A stretch of DNA of 64,000 bases from Fructobacillus pseudoficulneus (GCF_900108455.1 NZ_FNWS01000001.1:1-64000); one strand, 5' to 3'. Shown: positions 33,801-42,614, counted from the stretch's first letter. Numbers and translations: made by a program. Notes: generated from the letters alone by a model not told the origin.

Positions 33801-34309
33801 TGGTGGCCCTGTGAGATTAGCGGGTTGATTCCCAAATACAGTTCTTCAACGCCACTTTGGTCTTGCAGTCGGTCCAAATAGTCCGCCGCCGCACCATCCT
33901 GGCCAATAATTAACTGACCCAGTTCTGACTGTGGCGTCAAAGTCAACGCTAGCCCCTCTAAATGCCCTTTCAGGCTGGTAAATTCAAAGGGGTCTTCTGG
34001 TGACCGCATCTTTTTGGAAGACAGGTAAACTAGGTTTTGATAGCCAACTTGGTTTTTGGCAGTTAAGAGAATTGGAAAAGCAGTTGCCAAATTAACCAAA
34101 CCGTTCACTTGAAGAGTCAACGAAAAAATTGGCTTGATGTCGGCCTTTTTGGCGGCCTTATAAAAACTAACCAGGCCATATAAGACGTTTTGTTCGGCTA
34201 AGGAAACCGCCTGGTAGCCCCGGTCTTTGGCCACGGCCACAATTTGTTCAACAGAATTGGGGCTTTGTAGCAGTGAATAAGCACTTTTGATTTGTAATGG
34301 TGCGTACAT
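30899..34309 (-). CDS. dnaE: DNA polymerase III subunit alpha, DnaE type
   Basis: Started at the ATG at 34309 (GGAGG five bases upstream) the protein has 1136 residues. It is the C-family polymerase that extends RNA primers before PolC takes over in Firmicutes. Catalytic aspartates are in QMPDIDIDWPDDRRDDVL; TGAGRGSAAGSLVAY precedes them, and NYSTHAAGIVIS and QFANYGFNKSHAVAYSQLSY are further palm and finger motifs. A C-terminal OB fold includes GSVDVTVFPKLF. The N-terminal PHP domain lacks the usual histidine pair (it reads MYAPLQIKSAYSLLQS), so it is probably non-catalytic. A TATAAT at 34344-34349 may be the -10. Confidence 0.96.
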   Translation of the reverse strand: MYAPLQIKSAYSLLQSPNSVEQIVAVAKDRGYQAVSLAEQNVLYGLVSFYKAAKKADIKPIFSLTLQVNGLVNLATAFPILLTAKNQVGYQNLVYLSSKKMRSPEDPFEFTSLKGHLEGLALTLTPQSELGQLIIGQDGAAADYLDRLQDQSGVEELYLGINPLISQGHQESLVAFATARQLSLIAWDQVDYLDEGDAFSTQVLRAIDQGTKLTDLDLLSREKGAYYLWQAEDVAAAYQANPALAGAYANNERLVDEANVELTFKAPALPVFQQDSGLDSKTYLTKLSEAGLKRRLAGLTVDQQRYQERLAHELKVIIDLGFADYFLIVWDILKYAHDEHVQTGAGRGSAAGSLVAYTLGITSVDPIAEGLLFERFLNPDRAQMPDIDIDWPDDRRDDVLTYLHDKYGQESFAQIITFGTLAAKQALRDTARVFGLDAKEQKKLSDGVPAGKNGRKVSLQEAWQAPDGRLKKAIDRVEFGSLLMKTALSLENLPRNYSTHAAGIVISDRPLVETLPVQVGNDGYLLTQVEKGPVEELGLLKIDILGLTNLKILAQAIDFAQGELPDNFDIKKISLQDEATLDLFAKGQTTGIFQFESAGIKNVLKRLRVDDFHLIVAATALYRPGPSQHIDTFIKRRLQQEPTPKIDPVVDHILSETYGILVYQEQVMRVAAAYAGFSLAQADFLRSAMSKKKLDQMASLKTAFLQGAVAQGHPKDQAEKLFAYIDQFANYGFNKSHAVAYSQLSYQLAYMKAHYPLAFYTALLNAHQGGVEKAQGYLLEAKKLGIKVLPPDVNRSARLWSIQDDALVMGLDNISGLQTAFVTTVLEARDQVAGFDSLQDLVKALPDKFRDEKFLNQLAYAGALDHFGYNRAELLENIPDLINAAAFGDLVLAETKVKKRADLSLVERLQKEKEALGFNLSGHPTEAFQAEFDSGRVHPIVDLAEGQNVKILGMIKGVKAIKTKKGDAMAFVTVTDMTGSVDVTVFPKLFEQKQASLKAGRLIRIGGKTEVRQGLAVIANFIEELDPRQAVPTLQNQEKAHPVHSQITAETNQSKASQIGTWFLRLDEDHDQEEIKRKLWQIMQANPGPYPVILYWPATKTRKSMPAQFNLAGPDQLQSGLEQVLSKKNVVFRQKD

Positions 34310-34509
34310 GCAGTCCTCCAATTCGAAATTCTTTCTATAAAACATTATACCGAAAATTTGTTTGCCTTTCCGAAAAATGTCAACAGCCCTGCCTAGACCA
34401 ACACTAAACAACAAATCCGGCAAATTGTCCGGGCAAATTCGGCCCAATCCCCTTGCGAATTCTAAAAAGGGGCGTATTATAGTGGGTAAATAAAAAAGGA
34501 AGTGGAAAC
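34310..34509. promoter_or_regulatory. Divergent promoter region of dnaE and a small membrane protein gene
   Basis: About 200 bases without a gene. On the minus strand TATAAT (34344-34349) serves dnaE. On the plus strand TTGCGA (34453-34458) and TATTAT (34475-34480), 16 bases apart, serve the small gene. CCCCTT and AAGGGG flank that -35 as an inverted repeat, and GGCAAATT occurs twice near 34418-34440. Confidence 0.5.
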
Positions 34510-34707
34510 ATGCGCTATATTAATGTCGCTATCTGGTGTGCACTTTTTGGTGAAGTGCTCGGTTACTTGGTTGGACAAATGACTGGTGTAACTTTTAACC
34601 CAGGTGTAACAGCCCTTGTAACGATTATTGTTGGTGAAGCTGCTTTCATCTTGATTCCTGCTGTGTCTGGCTCATCGGCAGATGAAAAAGAAGAAGCCAA
34701 CAGCTAA
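34510..34707 (+). CDS. Small membrane protein, DUF2929 (YjzD) family
   Basis: A 65-residue protein with two membrane helices (about 5-25 and 30-52) and a short acidic tail. MRYINVAIWCALFGEVLGYL and the following GQMTG are the pattern of DUF2929 proteins, which are widespread in Bacilli and have no settled function. It has a clear promoter, a ribosome site (AGGAAGTGG) and its own strong terminator, so it is expressed as an independent gene, divergent from dnaE. Confidence 0.85.
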   Translation: MRYINVAIWCALFGEVLGYLVGQMTGVTFNPGVTALVTIIVGEAAFILIPAVSGSSADEKEEANS

Positions 34708-34724
34708 AATTTCATAACCAAATC

Positions 34725-34764
34725 AAAAAGACCAAACGTTTGAAAGCGTTTGGTCTTTTTTTTG
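34725..34764 (+). terminator. Terminator after the DUF2929 gene
   Basis: Twelve-bp stem AAAGACCAAACG/CGTTTGGTCTTT followed by T8. Confidence 0.92.
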
Positions 34765-34783
34765 ATGATAAATAATAATGATT

Positions 34784-36019
34784 TTACTTAGCAGCCTTTT
34801 GTAAAATACCAAGCAAAACATCCGTTGCTTGTTCCATGACTTGCTTTGAGACAAATTCATAGCGACCGTGCATGTTTTCGCCACCAGCAAAGAGGTTTGG
34901 TGTTGGCAAACCTAAGAAGGTAATCTTAGAACCATCGGTTCCGCCACGGGCAGGGTCTGTAATTGGCTTAATGCCCAAATCAGTCATCGCTTCTTCAGCA
35001 TAGTCCACAACCTCTTGGTGATCCTTTAAGACATCCCCCATGTTGTAGTACTGATCCTTCAGCGTCAAAGCAACTCGGTCCTTGTGCAAGTCCTTGTTCA
35101 ACTGATCAGCAATTTGCGTCATCGTTGCCTTACGATTTTCAAACGTGTCATGGTCATGGTCACGGATAATGTAAGTTAACTTAGCTTCTTCAGGGGTTCC
35201 AGCCATATCAATCAGGTGATAGAAGCCTTCCCGCCCCTCTGTCTTTTCTGGTCGATCATGTTCCGGCAAGGCATTGTGAAAATCAATCGCAACTTGCAAG
35301 GCGTTGACCATCGCACCCTTGGCTGTTCCAGGGTGCACGTTTTGTCCAGTAATCACAATCTCTGCTTGGGCGGCGTTAAACGTCTCCCATTCCAATTCGC
35401 CCAATGGTCCACCATCAACCGTGTAGGCAAAGTCGGCATCAAAAGCAGCCACATCAAAGTTGTTTGCACCAATACCGATTTCTTCATCAGGGCCAAAGGC
35501 AACCCGAACAGGACCGTGCTTAATTTCTGGATGGGCAATCAAGTATTCGATTAATGAAACGATTTCAGCCACACCGGATTTGTCATCGGAACCAAGCAAA
35601 GTCGTTCCATCAGTCGTAATCAAGTCGTGGCCCTGATAGTTCTTCAAATTTGGGAAGACGGCTGGGTCCAACTTAAATCCTGAAGTACCCAATTCCAAAA
35701 CGGAGTGCCCATCGTAATTATCCACTTCTTGCGGGTTAACATGTTCACTTTCAAAGTCAGCCGTGTCAACGTGTGAGATGAAGCCGACCTTTGTTCCTTG
35801 ACCATCCGGTAAATTAGAAGGCAATTCAGCAAAGAGATAACCGTCCTTCATGGTGCGGACGTTCTCTAAACCGACTTCCTTTAATTCAACCGCTAAGTCC
35901 TTCAAAAACTGAACTTCCTTGGGTGATGATGGTACCGTTTGACTGTCTTCATCAGACCGGGTATCAACTTTAACATAACGTAAGAAACGAGACACTAACT
36001 GTGGGTACTTCTCAGACAT
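34784..36019 (-). CDS. pepT: Peptidase T (tripeptide aminopeptidase)
   Basis: The 411-residue zinc metallopeptidase of family M20 removes the N-terminal residue from tripeptides in the cytosol, a late step in using peptides taken up by systems such as Opp. Metal and catalytic segments are [10 protein letters not shown] near 78-87, [16 protein letters not shown] near 138-153, [15 protein letters not shown] near 174-188 and [18 protein letters not shown] near 354-371. The length is standard. It sits at the end of the trmK-nif3 group but has a 26-base gap and its own ribosome site. Confidence 0.96.
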   Translation of the reverse strand: MSEKYPQLVSRFLRYVKVDTRSDEDSQTVPSSPKEVQFLKDLAVELKEVGLENVRTMKDGYLFAELPSNLPDGQGTKVGFISHVDTADFESEHVNPQEVDNYDGHSVLELGTSGFKLDPAVFPNLKNYQGHDLITTDGTTLLGSDDKSGVAEIVSLIEYLIAHPEIKHGPVRVAFGPDEEIGIGANNFDVAAFDADFAYTVDGGPLGELEWETFNAAQAEIVITGQNVHPGTAKGAMVNALQVAIDFHNALPEHDRPEKTEGREGFYHLIDMAGTPEEAKLTYIIRDHDHDTFENRKATMTQIADQLNKDLHKDRVALTLKDQYYNMGDVLKDHQEVVDYAEEAMTDLGIKPITDPARGGTDGSKITFLGLPTPNLFAGGENMHGRYEFVSKQVMEQATDVLLGILQKAAK

Positions 36020-36045
36020 GCAAAACCTCCTGCTTGCAAACAGAC

Positions 36046-36831
36046 CTAAAGATAGGTGTAGGGATCAGTATTAATTTGACTTGCAGAGACCGGCAAAGTC
36101 TCAAACCACTCCCGCACCTTCTGGGCCATCGGCTCTTTCGCCAAGGCTTCCATGTGGTGATCGGGATCTAAGACAGCAAAGTCAGCTGCAAGAATATCAT
36201 GACCAACATGGTAGTACAAATCAGCGGTCAAGTAAAGGTCAGCCCCGTCAGATTGGGCTTTTTTCCAGTATTTTCCGCCATCACCGCCTAGAACCGCAAC
36301 CCTTTGTATCGTTTTATTAGAATTGTTAGCAATTAGCCGAACGTTCGCCACCTGGCAAACTTCCTTCACCTGCTTGGCAAAGTCAACCATGGTCATTGGC
36401 TGCGCCAAAGTCCCAATCCGCCCCAGGCCACTGTGACCATCCGCATTTGCTAAGAGTGGCACCGCCTGTTGGATGCCAAAGGCCACACAAAGCCAATCGT
36501 TTAAGCCACCGGCCGCCGCATCCAAGTTCGTGTGTGAGGCATAAATGACGATGTTATGCTGGATGGCCGTCGCATACATCCGATTTTGTGGGTCCGCCAA
36601 GTCGAGGTTCTTAGCAGGCCGAAACATAGCTTCGTGGTGGGCCCAAATAAAGTCCGCCCCCAAATCAATCGCTTCTTGAATCACTTCCGGACGGACATCG
36701 AGCGTCGTTAACACCCGGTGAATTTCCTGGTTGGCATCCCCAATTTGCAAACCGGTGGGGTCGCCCTCTTCAGCCAACGCCTTCGGCGCAAAGGCCTCAA
36801 TCTGATCAATGATTGCTTGTGCTTTTACCAT
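36046..36831 (-). CDS. Nif3-like dinuclear metal center protein
   Basis: The 261 residues match the Nif3/YqfO family, which often follows trmK in Firmicutes. DPTGLQIGD near 23-31, [11 protein letters not shown] near 62-72 and [16 protein letters not shown] near 98-113 supply metal ligands, with HHMEAL near the C terminus. The first His-His motif is usually followed by Pro-Leu; here it is Glu-Ala. The PII-like insert domain of long Nif3 proteins is missing. Start at 36831 overlaps trmK by 26 bases. Function is not settled for the family; GTP cyclohydrolase-related and iron roles have been suggested. Confidence 0.88.
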   Translation of the reverse strand: MVKAQAIIDQIEAFAPKALAEEGDPTGLQIGDANQEIHRVLTTLDVRPEVIQEAIDLGADFIWAHHEAMFRPAKNLDLADPQNRMYATAIQHNIVIYASHTNLDAAAGGLNDWLCVAFGIQQAVPLLANADGHSGLGRIGTLAQPMTMVDFAKQVKEVCQVANVRLIANNSNKTIQRVAVLGGDGGKYWKKAQSDGADLYLTADLYYHVGHDILAADFAVLDPDHHMEALAKEPMAQKVREWFETLPVSASQINTDPYTYL

Positions 36832-37516
36832 GAAAGACCTCCTCTTGGATTTGCTTGGCCTGTGCTTGCAGCTTTTGGTACTTGTCACTGGCCTCTTGCC
36901 CAGCGGCCGCTAAGCGGTCTAAGACGCCGTTAATTCGCTCGTATTCTAATTGCCACTTTGTCAGGAAAACCGGGTCTTGGTCCTTCAACAAATGTGGACC
37001 GAAGGTAATCTGGGCCGCTGTCAGCTGCTCTTCTCCCGGTTCCGCCACCAGCATCTCGTAGCGGTGGCGCCCTTCTTGGACAATTTCTTCATGACTAATC
37101 TTATAATGGTGTCCCACTAGCCAGGCCCGCACGGCCGCTTGATCAGTGTTTGGCTGCAAAATCAACCGTGAAAATTTGGCTGCAGGAACGCCCGCCGTTA
37201 AGATCTTTTCAATCAAGAGACCACCCATCCCAGCAATCACAACCGTGTCAACGGCATCGCTTGCTTCAATGGCAGCGAGGCCATCTGCTAAGCGGCAGAC
37301 GACCTGATCAGTCAGCCCCTGGCTTTTGACCGTATGTTCGGCGTTTTGTAAGGGGCCCTCGGCTACTTCGCCAACCACGGCAAAGTCAATCTGGCCAGCC
37401 TGCAACAATGCTGCCGGCAAATAGGCATGGTCTGAGCCAATATCCGCCATACGACTTCCCTTTGGTACTAAGTTAGCCACCGCTTGTAAGCGGGGGCTTA
37501 ATTTAATTGCTGTCAT
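36806..37516 (-). CDS. trmK: tRNA (adenine(22)-N1)-methyltransferase
   Basis: The 236-residue protein is TrmK, which methylates N1 of adenine 22 in tRNA using SAM. SPRLQAVANLVPKGSRMADI leads into the SAM-binding GSDHAYLPAALLQ near 27-39, and VVIAGMGGLLIEKIL near 88-102 is the signature after the Rossmann core; LILQPNTDQAAVRAWL near 113-128 follows. The C-terminal third is a helical coiled domain. The start at 37516 has only a weak ribosome site (AGGGA), but the upstream reading carries no homology. Confidence 0.93.
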   Translation of the reverse strand: MTAIKLSPRLQAVANLVPKGSRMADIGSDHAYLPAALLQAGQIDFAVVGEVAEGPLQNAEHTVKSQGLTDQVVCRLADGLAAIEASDAVDTVVIAGMGGLLIEKILTAGVPAAKFSRLILQPNTDQAAVRAWLVGHHYKISHEEIVQEGRHRYEMLVAEPGEEQLTAAQITFGPHLLKDQDPVFLTKWQLEYERINGVLDRLAAAGQEASDKYQKLQAQAKQIQEEVFHGKSTSNH

Positions 37517-37617
37517 AAGCAATTCCCTATCCCTTCCATGCTGCAAAATGCTATGTATGCCTGACTCACGCCAGTTTAGTAAAAATGAGCCACAAGCCTG
37601 TGCCCCATTTGCCAATC

Positions 37618-38382
37618 CTATTGTAAATATTGTTTGACGGGCTCAAAGGTCTTGCGATGAATTGGGCTTGGTCCCAGTTCTTTCAGGCCAGCCAAATGCT
37701 TGGCGGTACCGTACCCAGCATTATGAGCAAAGTCATAACCCGGATATTCCTGGTCATAGGCGACCATCATCTCATCTCGGGTCACCTTGGCCAAAATACT
37801 GGCCGCCCCAATTGAATTTGACCGGGCATCCCCCTTAATCAGAGATTGCTGCGGCAAGTCAACGTCAATCTGCATGGCATCGACCAGCAAATAGTCGGCC
37901 ATCGGTTGCAAGTTTTCGACTGCTTCTTTCATCGCCAGACGACTGGCCTGATAGATATTGACTTCATCAATTACTTCAGCCGATACCACGCCAATACCAT
38001 AAGCCACGGCTTCATCCCGGATTGCCTGCACATATTCCTGGCGGTGCTTTGGGCTAACCTGCTTTGAATCAATCACGCCATACTGGTCGAAGTCCTTGGG
38101 TAAGATGACGGCCGCAGCCACCACCGGACCAGCCAAGGGCCCCCGACCAACCTCATCAACGCCAGCAATAGCCGAAAAGCCCTGCTGCCAGAGTGGCCGT
38201 TCCTCACTGAAACGAGACAAAAAAGCCGCCTTTTGCTCGGCTAACTTAATTTGACGGCGATCAAAGGCAGCCAGTGCCTGTTGAACGCCCTGGCGGTCAT
38301 CTTGCCGCCAGTTTGCTAAACGAACATCATCAGCCGCTGCCGTCTTTAACGCCTGCTTAATTTGTGCAATCGTTTCAGTCAT
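37618..38382 (-). CDS. rnhB: Ribonuclease HII
   Basis: RNase HII (254 residues) removes single ribonucleotides and RNA primers from DNA. The active-site motif GVDEVGRGPLAGPVVAAAVI lies near 73-92 with its Asp-Glu pair, and LLVDAMQID near 159-167 and KGDARSNSIGAASILAKVTR near 177-196 add the remaining acids. The about 70-residue N-terminal extension is the DNA-binding extension common in Firmicutes RnhB. It overlaps rbgA by eight bases, a conserved Lactobacillales pairing. Confidence 0.96.
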   Translation of the reverse strand: MTETIAQIKQALKTAAADDVRLANWRQDDRQGVQQALAAFDRRQIKLAEQKAAFLSRFSEERPLWQQGFSAIAGVDEVGRGPLAGPVVAAAVILPKDFDQYGVIDSKQVSPKHRQEYVQAIRDEAVAYGIGVVSAEVIDEVNIYQASRLAMKEAVENLQPMADYLLVDAMQIDVDLPQQSLIKGDARSNSIGAASILAKVTRDEMMVAYDQEYPGYDFAHNAGYGTAKHLAGLKELGPSPIHRKTFEPVKQYLQ

Positions 38383-39220
38383 CGATTAAGTCCAATGTAT
38401 AAGTGCCCAGCTTCCCTTGCCGCAAATCATTTAGGATACGGACTGCCGCCTTGTCATAGTCATCTTTGAAACCTAATTTGGCCGTAATCGCCAACAACAG
38501 GTCCACATCACTCTGATCAAAGGCATTATCGGCCAAATGGTAACGGTCGATGATGGCCTCGGGATGATAATGACGGAAAAAGTCCAACAACGTTAAGACA
38601 GCATCGTCCTTCGCAAAGAGCGTATCTTTCACCGCCCCACTCAAGGCAAGGCGTAAGCCAATTTGCTGGTCTTCAAACTTAGGCCACAAAACCCCGGGTG
38701 AATCGAGAATTTCCAAGCCAGCTGGTGTTTTCAACCAGGCAATCTTCTTGGTCACACCGGGCTTATTGGCCGTGGGAGCGACGTTTTTTTGGACCAGGTG
38801 GTTCAAAAGCGTCGACTTGCCGACGTTTGGAATACCAGCCAGCATGGCCCGAATTGGGCGGTTTTCAATCCCCTTCTTGGCCTGGGCCTCAATCTTATCG
38901 GCTAAGACCGTTTTAGCGGCCTTGGTCATGATTTGTGGCGTCTTGGGGCTCCTAGTATCTAAGACCACCACATGCAGTCCCTGGGCCTCAAAATGCTCTT
39001 TCCAGGCCCGAGTTTGCTTGGGGTCGGCCAGGTCGGCCTTGGTCAAAATTAAGAGCCGTGGCTTATCGCCGATTAGTTTATCAACCTCTGGGTTGCGTGA
39101 TGATGCCGGCAAACGCGCATCCACCAGCTCAAAGACAATATCAACTAAGTTTAAATTTTCCCGCATTAAGCGGAAGGCCTTGGCCATATGACCAGGATAC
39201 CATTGGATAAGTTGACCCAT
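38375..39220 (-). CDS. rbgA: Ribosome biogenesis GTPase RbgA (YlqF)
   Basis: The 281-residue, circularly permuted GTPase completes late assembly of the 50S subunit. G4 comes first (LILTKADLADP near 58-68), then G1 [17 protein letters not shown] near 123-139 and G3 LEILDSPGVLWPKF near 168-181. The N-terminal IQWYPGHMAKAFRLMREN is the RbgA signature. ATG at 39220 has AAAGAGG nearby. The C-terminal domain contacts rRNA. Coupled by overlap with rnhB. Confidence 0.96.
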   Translation of the reverse strand: MGQLIQWYPGHMAKAFRLMRENLNLVDIVFELVDARLPASSRNPEVDKLIGDKPRLLILTKADLADPKQTRAWKEHFEAQGLHVVVLDTRSPKTPQIMTKAAKTVLADKIEAQAKKGIENRPIRAMLAGIPNVGKSTLLNHLVQKNVAPTANKPGVTKKIAWLKTPAGLEILDSPGVLWPKFEDQQIGLRLALSGAVKDTLFAKDDAVLTLLDFFRHYHPEAIIDRYHLADNAFDQSDVDLLLAITAKLGFKDDYDKAAVRILNDLRQGKLGTYTLDLIDD

Positions 39221-39239
39221 GGTGCCTCTTTTCTGTTTA

Positions 39240-39467
39240 TTACCGTGAAGCCTGGTATTGTGACCAAGCCTCGTCAAAAATCGTCATCGACATCAAATAA
39301 CTAGCCGATCCTTCTAAATAATTTGACAGCTCATCGAAGTCAGTTGCCTGCTTTGGAAAGCTTTGATCCAAAAAAGCATTATTGGCAAACTGTTGAATTT
39401 CATCAGCTGCGACTGGGTTGCGGTTGGTCATTAACCAACCATAAAATGTACGTGACTTACTGGGCAT
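39240..39467 (-). CDS. YozE-family protein (UPF0346)
   Basis: A 75-residue protein of the YozE SAM-like family: SRTFYGWLMTNRNPVAADEI near the start, NNAFLDQSFPKQATDFDELS in the middle and MTIFDEAWSQY near the end. These small helical proteins occur throughout Bacilli; their role is unknown, though the sterile-alpha-motif-like fold suggests protein or nucleic-acid contacts. It overlaps the end of the YpmS-like gene by 11 bases and has GAGG upstream, placing it in the same unit. Confidence 0.9.
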   Translation of the reverse strand: MPSKSRTFYGWLMTNRNPVAADEIQQFANNAFLDQSFPKQATDFDELSNYLEGSASYLMSMTIFDEAWSQYQASR

Positions 39468-40017
39468 CGGATGCTACCTCTGAAAAATTAAAGATTCCCT
39501 TGGCAATGTTAATTTGATCAACCTTATAGGCAGAGGTGCCATCATCCGTTAATCGATTCACATCAAGGGCAATTTGAGACTTATCAGGTTGAACGGTCAC
39601 ACCGGCAGGCAGGGTTGTGATTTTTTTCAAATAACCAAGCGCAACCTGTCCGGGAACGGTCGTACCATTTACCACCGCCTTCTTGACGGACATGATGACA
39701 TTACCGTCCTTCGTGACCGTTGGCGTCATCGTTAGTTTAGCACTAACATTACCGTCCATGGCCGTCCCGCTAGCAACGACGTTATTGCCTGAGAGCTTGA
39801 CAGCATAGTTTGTATTCGCCAAATGCTTTTGCACCAATTCATTAAATTGGTCCTTGGTCAGCGAACTCTGTGACAAAACCTTATTAGCATGAGCAGTTCC
39901 TTGAAATTCAGTTTTAGTTGGGGCCAGAGCTAAATAGGCCGTATAGCCACCCACGATTAGAGCCGGCACTAAAATAATCCCGGCAATGCTCAACCACAAA
40001 ACTTTATGCTTTTTCAT
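39457..40017 (-). CDS. YpmS-family (DUF2140) membrane-anchored protein
   Basis: About 186 residues with one N-terminal membrane helix (about 7-29) and an extracellular DUF2140/YpmS domain. TALAPTKTEF-like sequence after the helix, FNELVQKHLANTNYAVKLSG near 58-77 and the conserved VALGYLKKITTLPAGVTVQP near 125-144 place it in the family, whose function is unknown. The ATG at 40017 is taken; a TTG one codon earlier is also possible. It is sandwiched between degV and yozE. Confidence 0.83.
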   Translation of the reverse strand: MKKHKVLWLSIAGIILVPALIVGGYTAYLALAPTKTEFQGTAHANKVLSQSSLTKDQFNELVQKHLANTNYAVKLSGNNVVASGTAMDGNVSAKLTMTPTVTKDGNVIMSVKKAVVNGTTVPGQVALGYLKKITTLPAGVTVQPDKSQIALDVNRLTDDGTSAYKVDQINIAKGIFNFSEVASDAQ

Positions 40018-40035
40018 CAACTGCTCAACTCTCCT

Positions 40036-40887
40036 TTATTCGGCTTCAAATAGAATTGCTAACGCACCCATTCCAGTGTGCGTTGAAATGATTGGTGTTG
40101 CGACTGAAACCAAAATATCAATGTCTGGCCAAATTTCGTTCAACCGTTTCGCCATCGCTTCGGCTTCGTCTGTAATACCCGTGTAAGTGACACCAATTGA
40201 TTTCATCGTTGAAAAGGACTTCATCTTTTCAATGACATCGTCGTTAAAGGCTTTAATGGTTTTCAAGCCGCGGCCTTTCACCACAACATCGACCTTACCC
40301 TCTTCATCGACTTTCGCACCGACTTTAATATTTAACAGGTTTCCAATCAAACCCTGTGTCTTTGACAAGCGGCCACCGGCAACCATGTTGTCCAGTGAGC
40401 GGAATGACAAATAAATATAGGTTTCATCACGGGCTTGTTCAGCAACACGGATGACTTCTTCCAAGCTTTTACCAGCTTTAGCTGCTCGAGCGGCCGCCAA
40501 AACAACAAAGGCTTCTGACCGGTCAGCACTCAAAGTGTCAAAGGCATGCACGTCAGCCTTGGTTAGTGCATTGGCTTGGTTAGCGGCATTGACTGTTCCA
40601 GAAAGACCCGATGACAGGTGCAAAGACAAGACAGAGGCTTCCGGGTCTTCAGCATAACATTCGTCATAAACTTCTTTGAAGGTCCCAATTGAAGGCTGTG
40701 ACGTGTGTGGCAAATTATCACTTGCTTGCATTTTTTCTAGGAATTCTTCTGCTGAAATGGTAATCCCATCCTGGTAGATGGTCCCATCGATTTGCACAGA
40801 CAACGGTACCACTTTGATACCGTATTCTTCAATTTCTGCTGGTGTAAACTTTGCGGCTGAATCAGTTACGATTTGTACTTTAGCCAT
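40036..40887 (-). CDS. DegV-family fatty-acid-binding protein
   Basis: The 283-residue protein binds a fatty acid, presenting it to fatty acid kinase for incorporation into phospholipid (FakB role). VQIVTDSAAKFTPAEIEEYG at 3-22, the fatty-acid phosphate loop DNLPHTSQPSIGTFKEVYDE near 56-75, and LSLHLSSGLSGTVNAA near 86-101 are the DegV hallmarks. Whether this copy is the FakB for saturated or unsaturated chains cannot be told from sequence. It precedes the YpmS-like gene by 18 bases. Confidence 0.9.
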   Translation of the reverse strand: MAKVQIVTDSAAKFTPAEIEEYGIKVVPLSVQIDGTIYQDGITISAEEFLEKMQASDNLPHTSQPSIGTFKEVYDECYAEDPEASVLSLHLSSGLSGTVNAANQANALTKADVHAFDTLSADRSEAFVVLAAARAAKAGKSLEEVIRVAEQARDETYIYLSFRSLDNMVAGGRLSKTQGLIGNLLNIKVGAKVDEEGKVDVVVKGRGLKTIKAFNDDVIEKMKSFSTMKSIGVTYTGITDEAEAMAKRLNEIWPDIDILVSVATPIISTHTGMGALAILFEAE

Positions 40888-40912
40888 AAAACAAGTCTCC
40901 TCATCATTTACA

Positions 40913-41410
40913 TTATTGACGTTTGTAAGTTAAAAATTCTAATTGGTAGTCACCGTCACTGGCTGTCCGTTGGTCAACTAGGTCAAAATCCTGGTCATTG
41001 ACCGGTTCCATAAAGGTATCCCCATCAAAGTCGCCTTGAACCTTTGTCACGGATAGCTCGGTGGCCATTGGCATTAATTGCTTGTACAGCTGAGCCCCAC
41101 CGGCAACGGTTACCAAACGGCCGGCTGCTAGTTCGTCTTGCATCAACGCTTCCAGGTCCTCCAGCGAATGTACCACCGTCACCTCGGCAAAGCCAGGATC
41201 AAAATCCGTTTGCCGGGTCAAAACCACGGAGTGTCGCTTTGGCAAAGGGCGGCCGATACTTTCCCAAGTTGACCGACCCATCACCATCGTGGAATTCAGC
41301 GTTTGCTCTTTAAAATGAGCTAAATCTGAGGGAATGTGCCACGGCAAAGTCCCATCTTTACCAATCGCACCGCGATCATCTTCTGCCCATACCATTCTAA
41401 CTGTGGCCAT
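40913..41410 (-). CDS. folA: Dihydrofolate reductase
   Basis: DHFR (165 residues) reduces dihydrofolate with NADPH. VWAEDDRGAIGKDGTLPWHI near 7-26 is the substrate loop with the catalytic acid nearby (LPWHIPSDLAHFK), MVMGRSTWESIGRPLPKR near 42-59 binds NADPH, and VTVAGGAQLYKQLMPMATEL near 100-119 closes the fold. The start at 41410 overlaps the cca stop by 14 bases. thyA, often next to folA, is not here. Confidence 0.95.
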   Translation of the reverse strand: MATVRMVWAEDDRGAIGKDGTLPWHIPSDLAHFKEQTLNSTMVMGRSTWESIGRPLPKRHSVVLTRQTDFDPGFAEVTVVHSLEDLEALMQDELAAGRLVTVAGGAQLYKQLMPMATELSVTKVQGDFDGDTFMEPVNDQDFDLVDQRTASDGDYQLEFLTYKRQ

Positions 41411-42614
41411 CTGCCAACTCCTTAATAAAGACTGTAATTGCTTCTTTTGTATTGGCGACTTCACCCAGAACCACCGCCCGCTCCAAGGCGTGGAGGTATT
41501 GACCCAAGGCCGGTCCTGGAGTGGCCAAGCCGGCCTGAATCAAGTCACCACCAGACAAGGCTAATTCCTTAGCACTGTAGACTGGTAATTCAGCATGCAA
41601 ACGGTTAATTCGCTCTAAGCACTCAGCTGAAGTGCCCATGATGGCCAACGTTTCCATCAAAGTTTCAAAGTCCTGGTGGTGTTCATAAATGGCCCACTGA
41701 TCGATTGCTTCAGGGTTGGCCAGCAGTGGCGACAACGCCGTTACCGTCTGCATCACGTTTCGTGATAACTTCCATTGACGCAGCTCATCTTGGAGGTCGT
41801 CCTTGGCCAAAGCCAGTTGGCCCAAATACAGGGTCCAAACGGTTGCTTCGGTTTGCGGCTGCTGTTTTTCTAATTGCAACGCTACCTTCGCCAGGTAATC
41901 GTCCGTCACCCGACCGGTCTTCCCCGGCAAATACGGCAAGAGTTGACCACGAATTAGATGACGCAAGGCCGGCCCCGCCGCAATCCCTTGCAGCATCTTT
42001 TCAAATTCAACTTGAATCCGTTCAACGGCAATCTTTGCCAAATTGGGCCCCAAGGCAACTAAGGCCTGGAAGGTTTCATCTTCAATTGCAAAGTCAAGCT
42101 GGGCTGAAAAACGCAACGCCCGCATCATCCGTAAGGCATCTTCGGTAAAGCGTTCCGTTGCCTGCCCGACCGCCCGAATTTGCCGCTTGGACAAATCGGT
42201 TAAGCCATCAAAATAATCGATTACCTGACCGTCCGCCTGCAAGGCAAAGGCATTAATAGTGAAATCCCGTCGTTTTAAGTCTTCACTCAAAGACCGCACA
42301 AAGGTCACCTGGTCTGGCCGACGAAAGTCTGTGTAGGTTGATTCCGTTCGAAAAGTAGTAATTTCATAGCCATGGCCATGGTCTAAGACCATCACGGTGC
42401 CATGTTGAATCCCGGTATCAACTGTTTTTTTGAAAATTTGTTTAATTTCTTCTGGATAGGCCGAAGAAGCAATATCGACATCATGGATTGGCTTTTCTAA
42501 AATAATGTCACGAACACAGCCACCAACAAAGTATGCCTGAAAACCAGCCTGGTTAATTTGATTTAAAACCGGCTTGGCGGATGTTAATTCACTTGGTAGC
42601 AATTCAAGCTTCAT
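41397..42614 (-). CDS. cca: CCA tRNA nucleotidyltransferase
   Basis: The 405-residue class II enzyme adds or repairs the CCA end of tRNA. The nucleotidyl-transfer motif YFVGGCVRDIILEKPIHDVD lies near 28-47 with the metal aspartates, followed by RRDFTINAFAL near 112-122 and the neck-domain DALRMMRALRFSAQLDFAIE near 157-176. Start at 42614 with AAGGAG upstream. It is coupled to folA by a 14-base overlap. Confidence 0.95.
   Translation of the reverse strand: MKLELLPSELTSAKPVLNQINQAGFQAYFVGGCVRDIILEKPIHDVDIASSAYPEEIKQIFKKTVDTGIQHGTVMVLDHGHGYEITTFRTESTYTDFRRPDQVTFVRSLSEDLKRRDFTINAFALQADGQVIDYFDGLTDLSKRQIRAVGQATERFTEDALRMMRALRFSAQLDFAIEDETFQALVALGPNLAKIAVERIQVEFEKMLQGIAAGPALRHLIRGQLLPYLPGKTGRVTDDYLAKVALQLEKQQPQTEATVWTLYLGQLALAKDDLQDELRQWKLSRNVMQTVTALSPLLANPEAIDQWAIYEHHQDFETLMETLAIMGTSAECLERINRLHAELPVYSAKELALSGGDLIQAGLATPGPALGQYLHALERAVVLGEVANTKEAITVFIKELADGHS

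Noticed and set aside
38748-39191. 147-codon plus-strand frame opposite rbgA (and a similar one at 63305-63829 opposite the DUF711 gene)
   Set aside because: Antisense shadows created by codon bias of the real genes.
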